From Alphaproteobacteria bacterium (GTDB lineage: Bacteria; Pseudomonadota; Alphaproteobacteria; SMXP01), in assembly GCA_021774995.1 (NCBI GenBank), contig JAJFIM010000149.1, positions 1-7,361 on the forward strand: a DNA stretch of 7,361 nt, given 5' to 3'. Below, in pieces: positions 1 to 6,520 of this stretch. The stretch's first letter is position 1. The number at the start of each line of letters is the position of its first letter. The notes under the pieces were generated by a model. It did not search any database, had not been told where the DNA came from, and saw only the letters and a program-made list of their open reading frames with translations. The position numbers were made by a program, and so were the translations under genes.

Positions 1-45
1 GCCGCGCCGTCGACCATTGGATTTATTGCCGACTGCCGCGCCCAT
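1..45 (-). CDS. tolR: TolR N-terminus (partial, runs off left edge)
   Basis: Only the first 15 codons are present, read from an ATG at 45 down to base 1: MGAAVGNKSNGRRRG. TolR is the single-pass inner-membrane partner of TolQ. Together they use proton flow to energise TolA and the Tol-Pal system, which keeps the outer membrane attached during division. The short Gly/Ser/Arg-rich cytoplasmic start, before the membrane helix, fits alphaproteobacterial TolR. Its ATG shares one base with the TAA stop of tolQ (TAATG on the minus strand), and a GAGGGA ribosome site lies inside the end of tolQ, eight bases before the ATG. The assignment rests on this short sequence and on position directly after tolQ. 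Confidence 0.85.
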   Translation of the reverse strand, partial: MGAAVGNKSNGRRRG

Positions 46-761
46 TAAAACGATCCCTCATCAGCCTGGCGCGACAAGATGCCGGAAAAATCATCCGCAA
101 ATCCCTCAAGGCGCGTCGCATACCGGTTAATATCCGTACTGAATTTATTGTAGGCCATCACGGCCGGGATAGCCGCCGCCAACCCCAGAGCCGTCGCAAA
201 CAACGCTTCGGCAATGCCGGGCGCGACAACCGCCAGATTGGTGTCGCGGCTGATGGCGATCGACTGGAAAGAATTCATAATCCCCCACACCGTTCCGAAC
301 AGACCGACGAAGGGGGCCACAGACCCGACCGTGGCGAGAAAACTCATATAGCGCTCAAGGCGCCCCAATTCTTTGTTGATGGTGGTGTTCATCACCCGGT
401 CAACGCGGTCCTGTACGCCCGGCGTAAAATCGCCGGCGGCTTCCACCGAGCGCTTCCATTCCCGCATGGCCGCTCTGAACACCATGGCCATGGGATGGTC
501 CGCTTTTTGCCCCAATGAGCGATAAAGTTCATCCAAAGGACGGCCGGACCAGAACGTGTTTTCAAAACGATCAGCCTTGCGCCGGGCCCGGCAAACCGCC
601 AGCCATTTATCGATCATGATCGCCCATGACCAAACCGACGCCAGCACCAAGGACACCATCACGGTTTTAACGGCTGCATCCGCTTTCAAAAATAACGACC
701 ACAAAGAAAAATCCAACGCTTGCGGAGCGTTCATGCCCTCGGCGATTATCGTGGCATCCAT
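45..761 (-). CDS. tolQ: TolQ, proton-channel subunit of the Tol-Pal system
   Basis: This 238-residue protein belongs to the MotA/TolQ/ExbB proton-channel family and has the usual length for TolQ. It is an inner-membrane protein that, with TolR, converts proton flow into movement of TolA. Three membrane helices can be seen at about residues 33-53, 138-162 and 180-204. The large cytoplasmic loop lies between helices 1 and 2, as in the family. The helix 2 region carries the conserved run GLFGTVWGIMNSF, and helix 3 begins near GIAEALFATALGL. The ATG at 761 has a purine-rich AGGGGAAAGAG stretch upstream, at a slightly long distance. No other nearby start is better. It is followed by tolR with a one-base overlap. 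It lies 202 bases after ybgC, so it may have its own promoter or depend on read-through. Confidence 0.96.
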   Translation of the reverse strand: MDATIIAEGMNAPQALDFSLWSLFLKADAAVKTVMVSLVLASVWSWAIMIDKWLAVCRARRKADRFENTFWSGRPLDELYRSLGQKADHPMAMVFRAAMREWKRSVEAAGDFTPGVQDRVDRVMNTTINKELGRLERYMSFLATVGSVAPFVGLFGTVWGIMNSFQSIAISRDTNLAVVAPGIAEALFATALGLAAAIPAVMAYNKFSTDINRYATRLEGFADDFSGILSRQADEGSF

Positions 762-963
762 AATTTACTCTTTCCCCTGAGATCCCCGCCGTTTTATCAG
801 CTTGACGCAAGCGATTTTGGGCGGGGCAAGATAGTCCGCTAAATGTGTCGAAACTAGGGCGCGCGCCCTGCGCCGCGGCCAGACGTCAAACCATAAATAC
901 TGCATAGATTTTCAGCATTGGCTAAGCGCCCCTCCAACGAAACGCAAAAACCTTTTCTTATGG
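762..963. other. Intergenic region between ybgC and tolQ
   Basis: These 202 bases hold no credible gene. Short frames crossing it are low-complexity shadows. On the minus strand it must contain any promoter specific to tolQ, but the best match I see is poor: TATCTT at about 812-830 with a weak -35 (TAGTTT) 17 bases before it. A perfect 14-bp GC-rich palindrome lies at 856-869. There is no hairpin followed by a T-run that would clearly end transcription after ybgC. Read-through from the ruv cluster into tolQ is therefore possible. Confidence 0.5.
856..869. repeat. 14-bp perfect GC-rich palindrome
   Basis: AGGGCGCGCGCCCT is its own reverse complement and sits in the ybgC-tolQ gap. Its core GGCGCGCGCC (858-867) recurs exactly at 1119-1128, 3381-3390 and 4525-4534. 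It could form a short stem in RNA but no T-run follows on either strand, so it is not a classical terminator. Confidence 0.6.
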
Positions 964-1419
964 TTAACGCGTGGTGGAAACGCTGGCGTGCCCCACAAGT
1001 TTTTCGCGAATTGCAGCCGGAATGCGCACGGGGCGGCCATTTGGCGTCAGGCACGCCGCTTGAACCTGCCCCCTCACCAGATCCACGCCGCCGCGTTTCA
1101 CCGCCTGGGCGGCAAAAAGGCGCGCGCCGGTTGCCCGCGTATATGTAGTGTGCACTTCCAAAACATCATCAACGCGCGCCGGTTTTAAATAATCAATCTC
1201 TACACGAATGATCGTCCATGCCGCCGGGGCGCCGTCGCCCAGCGTCTCGTCGTGAAGCGCACCCAGCAAGCGCAAAAACTCGCTGCGCCCGCGCTCAAAA
1301 TAACGCAAATAATTGGCGTGATAAACAATGCCCGTAAAATCAGTATCTTCGTAATAGACCCGGATGGGAAGAATATGAACGCCGTCCCGGAAAAAACCGG
1401 CTTCAGGTTGATCACTCAT
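964..1419 (-). CDS. ybgC: YbgC-type acyl-CoA thioesterase (hotdog fold)
   Basis: This 151-residue protein is a single-domain hotdog thioesterase of the YbgC / 4-hydroxybenzoyl-CoA thioesterase family. Members hydrolyse acyl-CoA in the cytoplasm, and the gene is habitually linked to tol-pal genes. The signature YYEDTDFTGIVYHANYLRYF starts at residue 22, and Asp27 matches the catalytic aspartate of the family (Asp18 in E. coli numbering). The frame is open further upstream inside ruvB, but the start chosen is the ATG at 1419. It has a GGAG eight bases ahead and gives the normal family length. It overlaps the ruvB stop by eight bases, which suggests coupled translation. The native substrate cannot be read from the sequence. 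Confidence 0.93.
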   Translation of the reverse strand: MSDQPEAGFFRDGVHILPIRVYYEDTDFTGIVYHANYLRYFERGRSEFLRLLGALHDETLGDGAPAAWTIIRVEIDYLKPARVDDVLEVHTTYTRATGARLFAAQAVKRGGVDLVRGQVQAACLTPNGRPVRIPAAIREKLVGHASVSTTR

Positions 1420-2479
1420 CACTCTGCTCCATGTGTAAACCGAGCGCCCCCTGACCGCCATCCGCTGCAATCTCCCTGGGCGCCTCCAAGCCCATATGCG
1501 CGTAAGCCGCCTCCGTCGCCAGTCGCCCGCGGGGGGTGCGTAAAATAAAGCCTTGTTGAATGAGATAAGGCTCCACCACTTCTTCCAGCGCATCGCGCGC
1601 TTCGCTCAGCGCCGCGCTCAATGTCTCAATACCGACGGGCCGGCCGCTGAACTTCACCATCAATGTGTTGAGATAGCGGTGATCCATGGCGTCCAGTCCC
1701 CGGCCATCCACTTCCAACCGGGTCAAAGCACGGTCCGCAATGGCGGCGTCAATGGTCCCCGCTTTTTCAACAAGCGCGAAATCGCGCACCCGCCGCAACA
1801 AGCGCCCCGACACGCGCGGCGTGCCGCGGGCGCGGCGGGCTATTTCTCCGGCGCCGTCCGCGGCCAGATGCATGTCCAGCACGCGCGCGCCGCGGGCGAC
1901 AATTTTTTCCAAATCGCTGAACTCGTAATAATTCAACCGGACCGGAATTCCGAACCGGTCGCGCAAAGGCGTGGTGATCAACCCTTGCCGCGTTGTAGCG
2001 CCCACCAGGGTGAAGGGCGGCAGATCAATCCGCACCGAGCGCGCGGAAGGTCCCTCGCCGATCATCAGATCGAGCTGAAAATCCTCCATCGCCGGGTAAA
2101 GAACTTCCTCAACAACCGGGGAGAGCCGGTGAATCTCGTCGATAAAAAGCACATCGTGAGGCTCTAGATTGGTCAGCAGCCCCGCCAGGTCGCCCGCCTT
2201 TGAGATCACCGGCCCGGAACTCGCCCGAAAGCCGACCCCTAATTCCCGAGCGATGATCTGCGCCAGCGTGGTTTTACCCAATCCCGGCGGCCCGGAAAAA
2301 AGCACATGATCCAGCGCTTCACCGCGCGCCTTTGCCGCCTCAATAAAAACGGTGAGATTGTCGCACGCCCGGCGCTGACCCGTAAAATCGCTCAGCGTTT
2401 GCGGCCGCATATGCGCCTCCAACGCGTCATCTTCCTGAAGATCCGCCGCGACCAGCCGATTGTCGGGAAGCGCAGTCAT
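1412..2479 (-). CDS. ruvB: RuvB, Holliday junction branch-migration ATPase
   Basis: This 355-residue AAA+ motor drives branch migration of Holliday junctions together with RuvA. The domains follow the family order. An N-terminal RPxxLxDFxGQ-type segment lies at 25-35. The Walker A motif GPPGLGKTT is at 63-71, with Lys69. Walker B is FIDEIH at 112-117, and sensor 1 is GATTR at 160-164. The arginine finger is Arg173 in LRDRFG. A C-terminal winged-helix DNA-binding domain includes the GRPVGIETL region and the QQGFILRTPRGR segment. The last 25 or so residues are a variable tail. The ATG at 2479 overlaps the ruvA stop as ATGA. All key ATPase residues are present. Confidence 0.98.
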   Translation of the reverse strand: MTALPDNRLVAADLQEDDALEAHMRPQTLSDFTGQRRACDNLTVFIEAAKARGEALDHVLFSGPPGLGKTTLAQIIARELGVGFRASSGPVISKAGDLAGLLTNLEPHDVLFIDEIHRLSPVVEEVLYPAMEDFQLDLMIGEGPSARSVRIDLPPFTLVGATTRQGLITTPLRDRFGIPVRLNYYEFSDLEKIVARGARVLDMHLAADGAGEIARRARGTPRVSGRLLRRVRDFALVEKAGTIDAAIADRALTRLEVDGRGLDAMDHRYLNTLMVKFSGRPVGIETLSAALSEARDALEEVVEPYLIQQGFILRTPRGRLATEAAYAHMGLEAPREIAADGGQGALGLHMEQSDE

Positions 2480-3117
2480 GAAGCAATCTCCTGCAAGGAC
2501 TGTTTGATCAACACATCCAAGGGCGGGTCTTCGTCCAGGCGGGCATAGACCGCCATCACCGACTGACCGGCGCGCACCTCATTATACCCCAGATTGACCA
2601 AAGCCGAGATGGCGTCATTGCGCAAAACCATGTCGCTTAAGCCCTCCCGGCGCTCAGCGCCGGGCGCGGCGCCGCTGGTGGGCGGGGTGAAGGCCCCCCC
2701 TGTCAGAGCGGAGCCCGGCAATGGTTTGTCCTTCAATTCGGCGACAATGCGGGCAGCCAATTTCGGGCCGACGCCGGACGCCCGCGAAAGGGAAGTTTTT
2801 TCTTGCAAAACAAGAGCTTGGTGCAGCTCAGTCGGGCTCAGAACATCGAGAATGGCCAAAGCCGCCTTTGCGCCCACCCCTTGAACTGTCTGAAGATGGG
2901 CAAACCATTGTTTTTCCAATGGATGGACAAAACCATAAAGACGGATGAAATCCTGGCGCAACACCGTATCGATATAAAGCGTCACTTGTCCGCCCGCTCT
3001 GGGCAGGGCCGCCAGAGTGCGCGCCGAACACGCAACCTCATACCCCACGCCGCCGACATCTATGAGAGCATGACCTGCGCTCAGACTATCGAGAAGTCCT
3101 TTGAGCTTACCGATCAT
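2476..3117 (-). CDS. ruvA: RuvA, Holliday junction-binding subunit
   Basis: This 213-residue protein binds four-way DNA junctions and recruits RuvB. The start is the ATG at 3117 (MIGKLKGLL), which overlaps the ruvC stop as ATGA. The frame is open further upstream, but that part is ruvC sequence. An OB-fold occupies about residues 1-63. Two helix-hairpin-helix motifs follow, VQGVGAKAALAIL near residue 80 and SGVGPKLAARIV near 115. A flexible Ala/Gly/Pro-rich linker leads to a C-terminal RuvB-binding domain containing ALVNLGYNEVRA. The acidic pin, Glu55-Asp56 in E. coli, reads Gln55-Asp56 here (codons CAG GAT). The gene is otherwise ordinary and complete. Confidence 0.97.
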   Translation of the reverse strand: MIGKLKGLLDSLSAGHALIDVGGVGYEVACSARTLAALPRAGGQVTLYIDTVLRQDFIRLYGFVHPLEKQWFAHLQTVQGVGAKAALAILDVLSPTELHQALVLQEKTSLSRASGVGPKLAARIVAELKDKPLPGSALTGGAFTPPTSGAAPGAERREGLSDMVLRNDAISALVNLGYNEVRAGQSVMAVYARLDEDPPLDVLIKQSLQEIAS

Positions 3118-3650
3118 TGAGCCGCCTGCTTTTTTTGTGATGGATAAGACGTTATACGGTCCCGCCGGGCGGCAAAACCATGATGCGCATGACAAATCGC
3201 AATGGCCAGGGCGTCCGCCGCATCCGCCCCCGCAATGCCGATCCCCGGCAAGAGCACATCGACCATATGCCGCACTTGTTCTTTATCCGCATGGCCCGCC
3301 CCCACGACCGCCTTTTTAACCAGATTGGGGGCGTATTCATCGACGCTGAGGCCCGCGCGCGCCGGCGCCAGCAGGGCCATGGCGCGCGCCTGGCCCAATT
3401 TGAGTGTTGATTCCGCATTCTTGTTGACAAAAGTGCATTCAACAGCCGCTTCCTGCGGGCTGTGGGCCGCCAACACCTCATTCAGACCCTCGAACAGCTC
3501 AGCCAGGCGAAAAGCCAAATCCTTGGTCGCATTTGAGCGTAAAGCGCCATTGGCGACATGGATCAGGCGGTTGCCGTCACTTTCAATCACGCCCCAGCCC
3601 GTGGAGCGCAAACCCGGATCAATCCCAATGACTCGCACGGATCGGCGCAT
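3114..3650 (-). CDS. ruvC: RuvC, Holliday junction resolvase
   Basis: This 178-residue endonuclease cuts Holliday junctions symmetrically, completing the reaction begun by RuvAB. The four acidic residues of the RNase H-like active site are visible: Asp11 in IGIDPG, Glu71 in VECTFVN, and Asp143 and Asp146 in DAADALAIA. They match Asp7, Glu66, Asp138 and Asp141 of the E. coli enzyme. The Lys/Arg-rich region NLVKKAVVGAGHADKEQV is also typical. The ATG at 3650 has no strong ribosome site (AT-rich sequence precedes it). It lies 35 bases after yebC, so translation may rely on the upstream gene. Its TGA overlaps the ATG of ruvA. Confidence 0.97.
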   Translation of the reverse strand: MRRSVRVIGIDPGLRSTGWGVIESDGNRLIHVANGALRSNATKDLAFRLAELFEGLNEVLAAHSPQEAAVECTFVNKNAESTLKLGQARAMALLAPARAGLSVDEYAPNLVKKAVVGAGHADKEQVRHMVDVLLPGIGIAGADAADALAIAICHAHHGFAARRDRITSYPSQKKQAAQ

Positions 3651-3685
3651 AGCTTAAATATAACATCCCATAAGAGTGCAACGCG

Positions 3686-4432
3686 TCACGCGGTCAGCTT
3701 CGCCAGCTCCGAATCGGACACGTCAAAGTTAGCATAAACGTTTTGCACATCCTCATTGTCATCCATTGCATCGAGAAGCTTGAACAATTTAACGGCCGTC
3801 TCTCCCGCTACTTCGATTGTGTTTTGCGGTTTCCAAATGGCCTTGGCGCTTTCCGCTTCGCCAAAGCGTTTCGTCAGCGCCGCATTCACCTCATGCAAGT
3901 CATCCAGCGCGCAAAAAAGATCATGACCCTCTTCGCCGGACACGACATCCTCGGCGCCCGCTTCAACCGCCCCATCCAATACGCTGTCCGCATCGCCGAT
4001 ATCCAGCGGGTAGTGAATACACCCAACCCGGTCAAACATGAAAGAGACCGAGCCCGTCTCGACCATATTGCCGCCATGCTTGGTGAAGCAGGAGCGCACG
4101 GTGCCGGCTGTCCGGTTTTTGTTGTCGGTCAGCGCTTCAACCAAGAGACCGACGCCGCCTGGACCGAACCCTTCATAGCGAATTTCCTCGTAGGATTCAG
4201 CATCCCCGCCCTGGCTCTTCTTGATGGCCCGGAGAATATTATCTTTGGGCATGGAGTTGGAGCGCGCCTCTTGAATTGCCAGACGCAGGCGCGGATTGCT
4301 GTCGGGATCGGGCAGACCCATTTTTGCCGCAACGGTTATCTCTTTTGAGAGGCGGGAAAAAAGCTTGGAGCGCTTGGCGTCTTGCGCGCCCTTGCGATAC
4401 ATGATGTTTTTGAATTTGGAATGACCCGCCAT
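3686..4432 (-). CDS. yebC: YebC/TACO1-family protein
   Basis: This 248-residue protein is a full-length member of the YebC/PmpR/TACO1 family. The family was long annotated as transcriptional regulators. More recent work links members to translation, including relief of ribosome stalling at proline runs. The N-terminal signature MAGHSKFKNIMYRKG and the adjacent AQDAKRSKLFSRLSKEI are characteristic. So are NPRLRLAIQEA, SMPKDNILRAIKK and YEGFGPGGVGLLVEALTDN. The ATG at 4432 follows a strong GGAGG (4439-4443 on the minus strand) at good spacing. It is the first gene of the ruv cluster and sits 35 bases before ruvC, the usual association. Which role applies in this organism cannot be told from sequence. 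Confidence 0.96.
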   Translation of the reverse strand: MAGHSKFKNIMYRKGAQDAKRSKLFSRLSKEITVAAKMGLPDPDSNPRLRLAIQEARSNSMPKDNILRAIKKSQGGDAESYEEIRYEGFGPGGVGLLVEALTDNKNRTAGTVRSCFTKHGGNMVETGSVSFMFDRVGCIHYPLDIGDADSVLDGAVEAGAEDVVSGEEGHDLFCALDDLHEVNAALTKRFGEAESAKAIWKPQNTIEVAGETAVKLFKLLDAMDDNEDVQNVYANFDVSDSELAKLTA

Positions 4433-4494
4433 GGAGTGCCTCCGTTAACCTTTACCTGCCGAAAAGCCTTAAACCTCAACTAAAGTATGGTGCA

Positions 4495-4524
4495 TCATTA
4501 ATCATGTCGCGTCCCCCCTGGCAA
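4495..4524 (-). promoter_or_regulatory. Candidate promoter for yebC-ruv cluster
   Basis: On the minus strand, TTGCCA (4519-4524) and TAATGA (4495-4500) are separated by 18 bases and lie about 65 bases before the yebC start. This is the best -35/-10 pair I found in the gap, but it is only a moderate match. No alphaproteobacterial LexA box (GTTC-N7-GTTC) was seen nearby, so SOS control is not supported. Confidence 0.3.
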
Positions 4525-4534
4525 GGCGCGCGCC
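4525..4534. repeat. 10-bp palindrome GGCGCGCGCC
   Basis: This perfect palindrome lies in the gap between the divergent yebC and the 82-codon ORF, next to the candidate yebC -35. The same 10-mer occurs at 858-867, 1119-1128 and 3381-3390. Its role is unknown. It may simply reflect CpG-rich composition. Confidence 0.5.
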
Positions 4535-4644
4535 CGATTAACCGTGATAAATGATTTCCCTAACGCGCGCGGGGTGGTAAGACTGCTCAGGTGGATGGGT
4601 TGGGGCGCCAGAGCACTCCCCCAGATGGGAAGGTTTTTTAGATC

Positions 4645-4893
4645 GTGAGCGAAATCCAAGAAGGGGCGGCAAATGCGGCCATTGTCGGCTTAAGCAAAGT
4701 CATGGACGCTTTCTATGAAGCCGAAGCGGGTATGCGCGTGGGCCGGGCGGCTCTTCTTGTCCGAGCCTATAGCTTTCAAGTTGCGGCCATCGCCAATAAC
4801 ATTGATCGCCGCGCCGCGCAGGACGCCGCCGGCGCCGATCAACTACCTCCCGCACCGCGTTCAACGCCCCCGTCGCGCGCCGCAAATTCTTAA
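4645..4893 (+). CDS. Small hypothetical protein, 82 residues
   Basis: I do not recognise this ORF. It begins at a GTG, the first possible start after an in-frame TAG at 4639-4641. A GGGAAGG ribosome-site candidate ends 11 bases before it, which is rather far. Residues 1-60 are alanine-rich and predicted helical, with two Asn at 51-52 (AIANNID). The last 20 or so are Pro/Ala/Ser/Arg-rich and probably disordered. There is no signal peptide, cysteine or clear membrane helix. Codon use resembles the neighbouring genes. It is divergent from yebC and convergent with ymdB, and its TAA overlaps the ymdB stop. The tidy fit between two real genes supports it, but it could be a chance frame. The overlapping minus-strand frame (4700-4978) is less likely, because it runs into ymdB. 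Confidence 0.5.
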   Translation: MSEIQEGAANAAIVGLSKVMDAFYEAEAGMRVGRAALLVRAYSFQVAAIANNIDRRAAQDAAGADQLPPAPRSTPPSRAANS

Positions 4894-5708
4894 TCCGAAA
4901 ACCGCGCGGCGCCGGCCAGACGCCCGCCAATCTGAATTGCCTCAATGGATGCGGCCAATCCCGACGGCGCCGTTTCAACCAAGGTTCCGCAAAGCGTCAC
5001 ATCGCCATTGGCCGGCGTGAACCGCCCCATATGCATTTTATGGGTAAAGCGGGCAAGGGACGCTTCTTTGTCCATGCCGATCACGGAATTATAATCGCCG
5101 CACATGCCCGCATCGGTCTGATAGGCTGTGCCGCCCGGCAGGATTTGACAATCGGCCGTGGGCACATGGGTATGCGTGCCCACCACGAGGGAGGCGCGGC
5201 CATCGGCAAAATGTCCCATGGCCATTTTCTCCGATGTGGCCTCGCCGTGAAAATCGAGCACAATCGCGTCCGCCACCTCGCCCAGCGGACATTGGCTAAG
5301 CTGCGCTTCCACAGCGGCAAACGGGTCGTCCATGGAGGCGGGCATAAAAACCTGGCCCATGGCGTTCAAGACCATGACCCGCGCGCCGCTGTGCGCCGTC
5401 AGCAATGAAGCGCCGCGCCCCGGCGTTTGAGCCGGGTAATTCATCGGACGTAAAAGCCGCGGTTCATCGTTGATGAAATCAAAAACTTCGCGTTTATCCC
5501 ATACGTGATTGCCGCTGGTCAGCGCATCAACGCCGGCGGCGAAGAGGTCATCGCATATGGAGCGCGTGATCCCGGCCCCTCCGGCGGCGTTTTCGCCATT
5601 AGCGATGACGAAATCTATGGAACGCGCGGCGCGCAACTCCGGTAAATGGTCGATCACCGCTTCACGCCCGCCACGCCCGATAAGATCGCCTAAAAACAAG
5701 ATCTTCAT
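4890..5708 (-). CDS. ymdB: YmdB-family metallophosphoesterase (TIGR00282 type)
   Basis: This 272-residue protein belongs to the YmdB family of calcineurin-like phosphoesterases. Bacillus YmdB hydrolyses 2',3'-cyclic nucleotides and influences biofilm and motility; the role in alphaproteobacteria is unclear. The two-metal site is intact: Asp8 (FLGDLIG), Glu39-Asn40 (NGEN), Asn67-His68 (SGNHVWD), His154 (DFHGEATSEK), and His179 and His181 (GTHTHVPTAD). The frame is open 17 codons upstream, but the ATG at 5708 starts the conserved MKILFLGD and has an AGAGGA ribosome site. That site overlaps the TAG stop of fau, eight bases away, so the two genes are probably one operon. The stop overlaps the stop of the convergent small ORF. 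Confidence 0.95.
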   Translation of the reverse strand: MKILFLGDLIGRGGREAVIDHLPELRAARSIDFVIANGENAAGGAGITRSICDDLFAAGVDALTSGNHVWDKREVFDFINDEPRLLRPMNYPAQTPGRGASLLTAHSGARVMVLNAMGQVFMPASMDDPFAAVEAQLSQCPLGEVADAIVLDFHGEATSEKMAMGHFADGRASLVVGTHTHVPTADCQILPGGTAYQTDAGMCGDYNSVIGMDKEASLARFTHKMHMGRFTPANGDVTLCGTLVETAPSGLAASIEAIQIGGRLAGAARFSD

Positions 5709-5716
5709 AAAGTCCT

Positions 5717-6316
5717 CTAACTTTTGACGCGGTGCGCTTCGCGTTCCGTCACAATCCAATCGAGCGGCTGGTCATGGCGCTCGCTTGGCAACGCCCCCTC
5801 AACCTCCTGGCCCGCAAACCCCAAACCCACCGCCAATACCGGCCCGCGAAGGCGCAGGGCGCTCAGAGCCCTATCATAAAACCCATGACCATATCCAAGC
5901 CTGTGACCCGCCCGGTCAAAAGCCAGTAGCGGAACCAAGACCACATCAGGCGTCACTTGCGGCGCAGTTTCTAAAGGTTCGCAAATGTCAAAGCCTGCGC
6001 GTTTCAACGCCGCACCCGGCGACCAGCACCGGAACAAAAGAGAACGCTCCTTCATTCCCGCCACCGGCAAAGCGCACTCCATTCCCTTAGCCGCGCACCA
6101 TTCCAGCAGCGGAACAGGGCTGATTTCCGATTGATGCGGCCAATAGCCCGCCACAATCTGGTTTTCTTGCGCCAGCGCCGCCGCCGCAAAAATAGTTGCA
6201 AGCGCCTGCGCAGATTTACCCCCCGCGCGGTCCGCCAATAGGGCGCGTCTTTGCTTTGCCCATAGCCGGAGAGCCGCTTTATCCCCGTTTGAGGGTTGAG
6301 AGGATTGCTCATTCAT
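5717..6316 (-). CDS. fau: 5-formyltetrahydrofolate cyclo-ligase
   Basis: This 199-residue enzyme (also called YgfA or MTHFS) uses ATP to convert 5-formyltetrahydrofolate to 5,10-methenyltetrahydrofolate in cytoplasmic one-carbon metabolism. The family signature VPLLAFDRAGHRLGYGHGFY, followed by Asp148-Arg149, spans residues 128-149. Earlier segments such as GYWPHQSEISP (57-67) and the N-terminal KAALRLWAKQRRALL also fit. The frame is open back to 6502, but those extra codons are 6S RNA sequence. The proper start is the ATG at 6316, which has GGGGTG about six bases ahead. It lies just after the 6S gene and just before ymdB. The 6S-fau pairing is conserved in many proteobacteria, where the two can be co-transcribed. 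Confidence 0.95.
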   Translation of the reverse strand: MNEQSSQPSNGDKAALRLWAKQRRALLADRAGGKSAQALATIFAAAALAQENQIVAGYWPHQSEISPVPLLEWCAAKGMECALPVAGMKERSLLFRCWSPGAALKRAGFDICEPLETAPQVTPDVVLVPLLAFDRAGHRLGYGHGFYDRALSALRLRGPVLAVGLGFAGQEVEGALPSERHDQPLDWIVTEREAHRVKS

Positions 6317-6337
6317 GGCTGCACCCCGGTCAAAAAA

Positions 6338-6500
6338 CAGTGGCGCCGCGCATGCCGTTGGGAAAATGAACCCCCATAGAACCTGGAAAACCAGGTGGGC
6401 GCCGTGTGCCAAAGACCACGGTCCAAGGCAGGGACAGCTCCCTATGAGAATTTTAAGGTCCCTGGGAAACGATTCCCTGACGCACAAGGCAGCAACCACC
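6338..6500 (-). ncRNA. ssrS: 6S RNA
   Basis: This is the gene for 6S RNA, which binds sigma-70 RNA polymerase by mimicking an open promoter. The call rests on three things. First, it lies directly before fau, a classic 6S location. Second, it has the expected size, about 163 nt, starting at about 6500. Third, its structure fits: a closing stem pairs 5' GTGGTTGCTGC (6489-6499) with 3' GCGGCGCCAC (6340-6349). A perfect hairpin ACCTGG-TTTT-CCAGGT (6381-6396) sits in the region where alphaproteobacterial 6S RNAs carry the same CACCTGG...CCAGG element. The GGGAGCTGTCCCTGCC part also looks familiar. A run of six T (6332-6337) follows the closing stem and may mark the 3' end. The ends are estimates. 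Confidence 0.88.
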
Positions 6501-6520
6501 AAGGGCTAAAATAGGCCCTT
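6501..6520. promoter_or_regulatory. Dyad symmetry around the 6S RNA -10 element
   Basis: AAGGGC (6501-6506) and GCCCTT (6515-6520) are perfect inverted arms of six bases separated by eight. The gap holds the -10 element of the 6S promoter. The symmetry could be an operator site overlapping the start of transcription. The GC-rich arm just after the -10 could also act as a growth-sensitive discriminator. It may be chance. Confidence 0.35.

Noticed and set aside
941..966. Terminator after ybgC (AACC...GGTT followed by T's on the minus strand)
   Set aside because: The stem is only four base pairs and too weak to call.
1420..1593. Longer YbgC starting at 1593
   Set aside because: The extra residues are out-of-frame ruvB sequence rich in Arg and Trp. 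The ATG at 1419 has a ribosome site and the right length.
3118..3195. Longer RuvA starting at 3195
   Set aside because: These codons lie inside ruvC in another frame; MIGKLKG at 3117 is the conserved family start.
3651..3685. SOS (LexA) control of ruvC or yebC
   Set aside because: No GTTC-N7-GTTC or related direct repeat was found here or in the gap before yebC.
4596..4640. Terminator or small RNA before the 82-codon ORF (TGGGG...CCCCA then six T's)
   Set aside because: The five-bp stem is separated from the T-run by about ten bases and has a long loop, so it does not look like a working terminator.
4700..4978. Minus-strand ORF of 92 codons overlapping the small plus ORF and ymdB
   Set aside because: It is Arg/Pro-rich, runs into the conserved ymdB C-terminus in another frame, and has no recognisable motif.
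6317..6502. N-terminal extension of the cyclo-ligase to 6502 (62 extra residues)
   Set aside because: The extension is 6S RNA sequence read as protein. The ATG at 6316 has a ribosome site and gives the normal family length.
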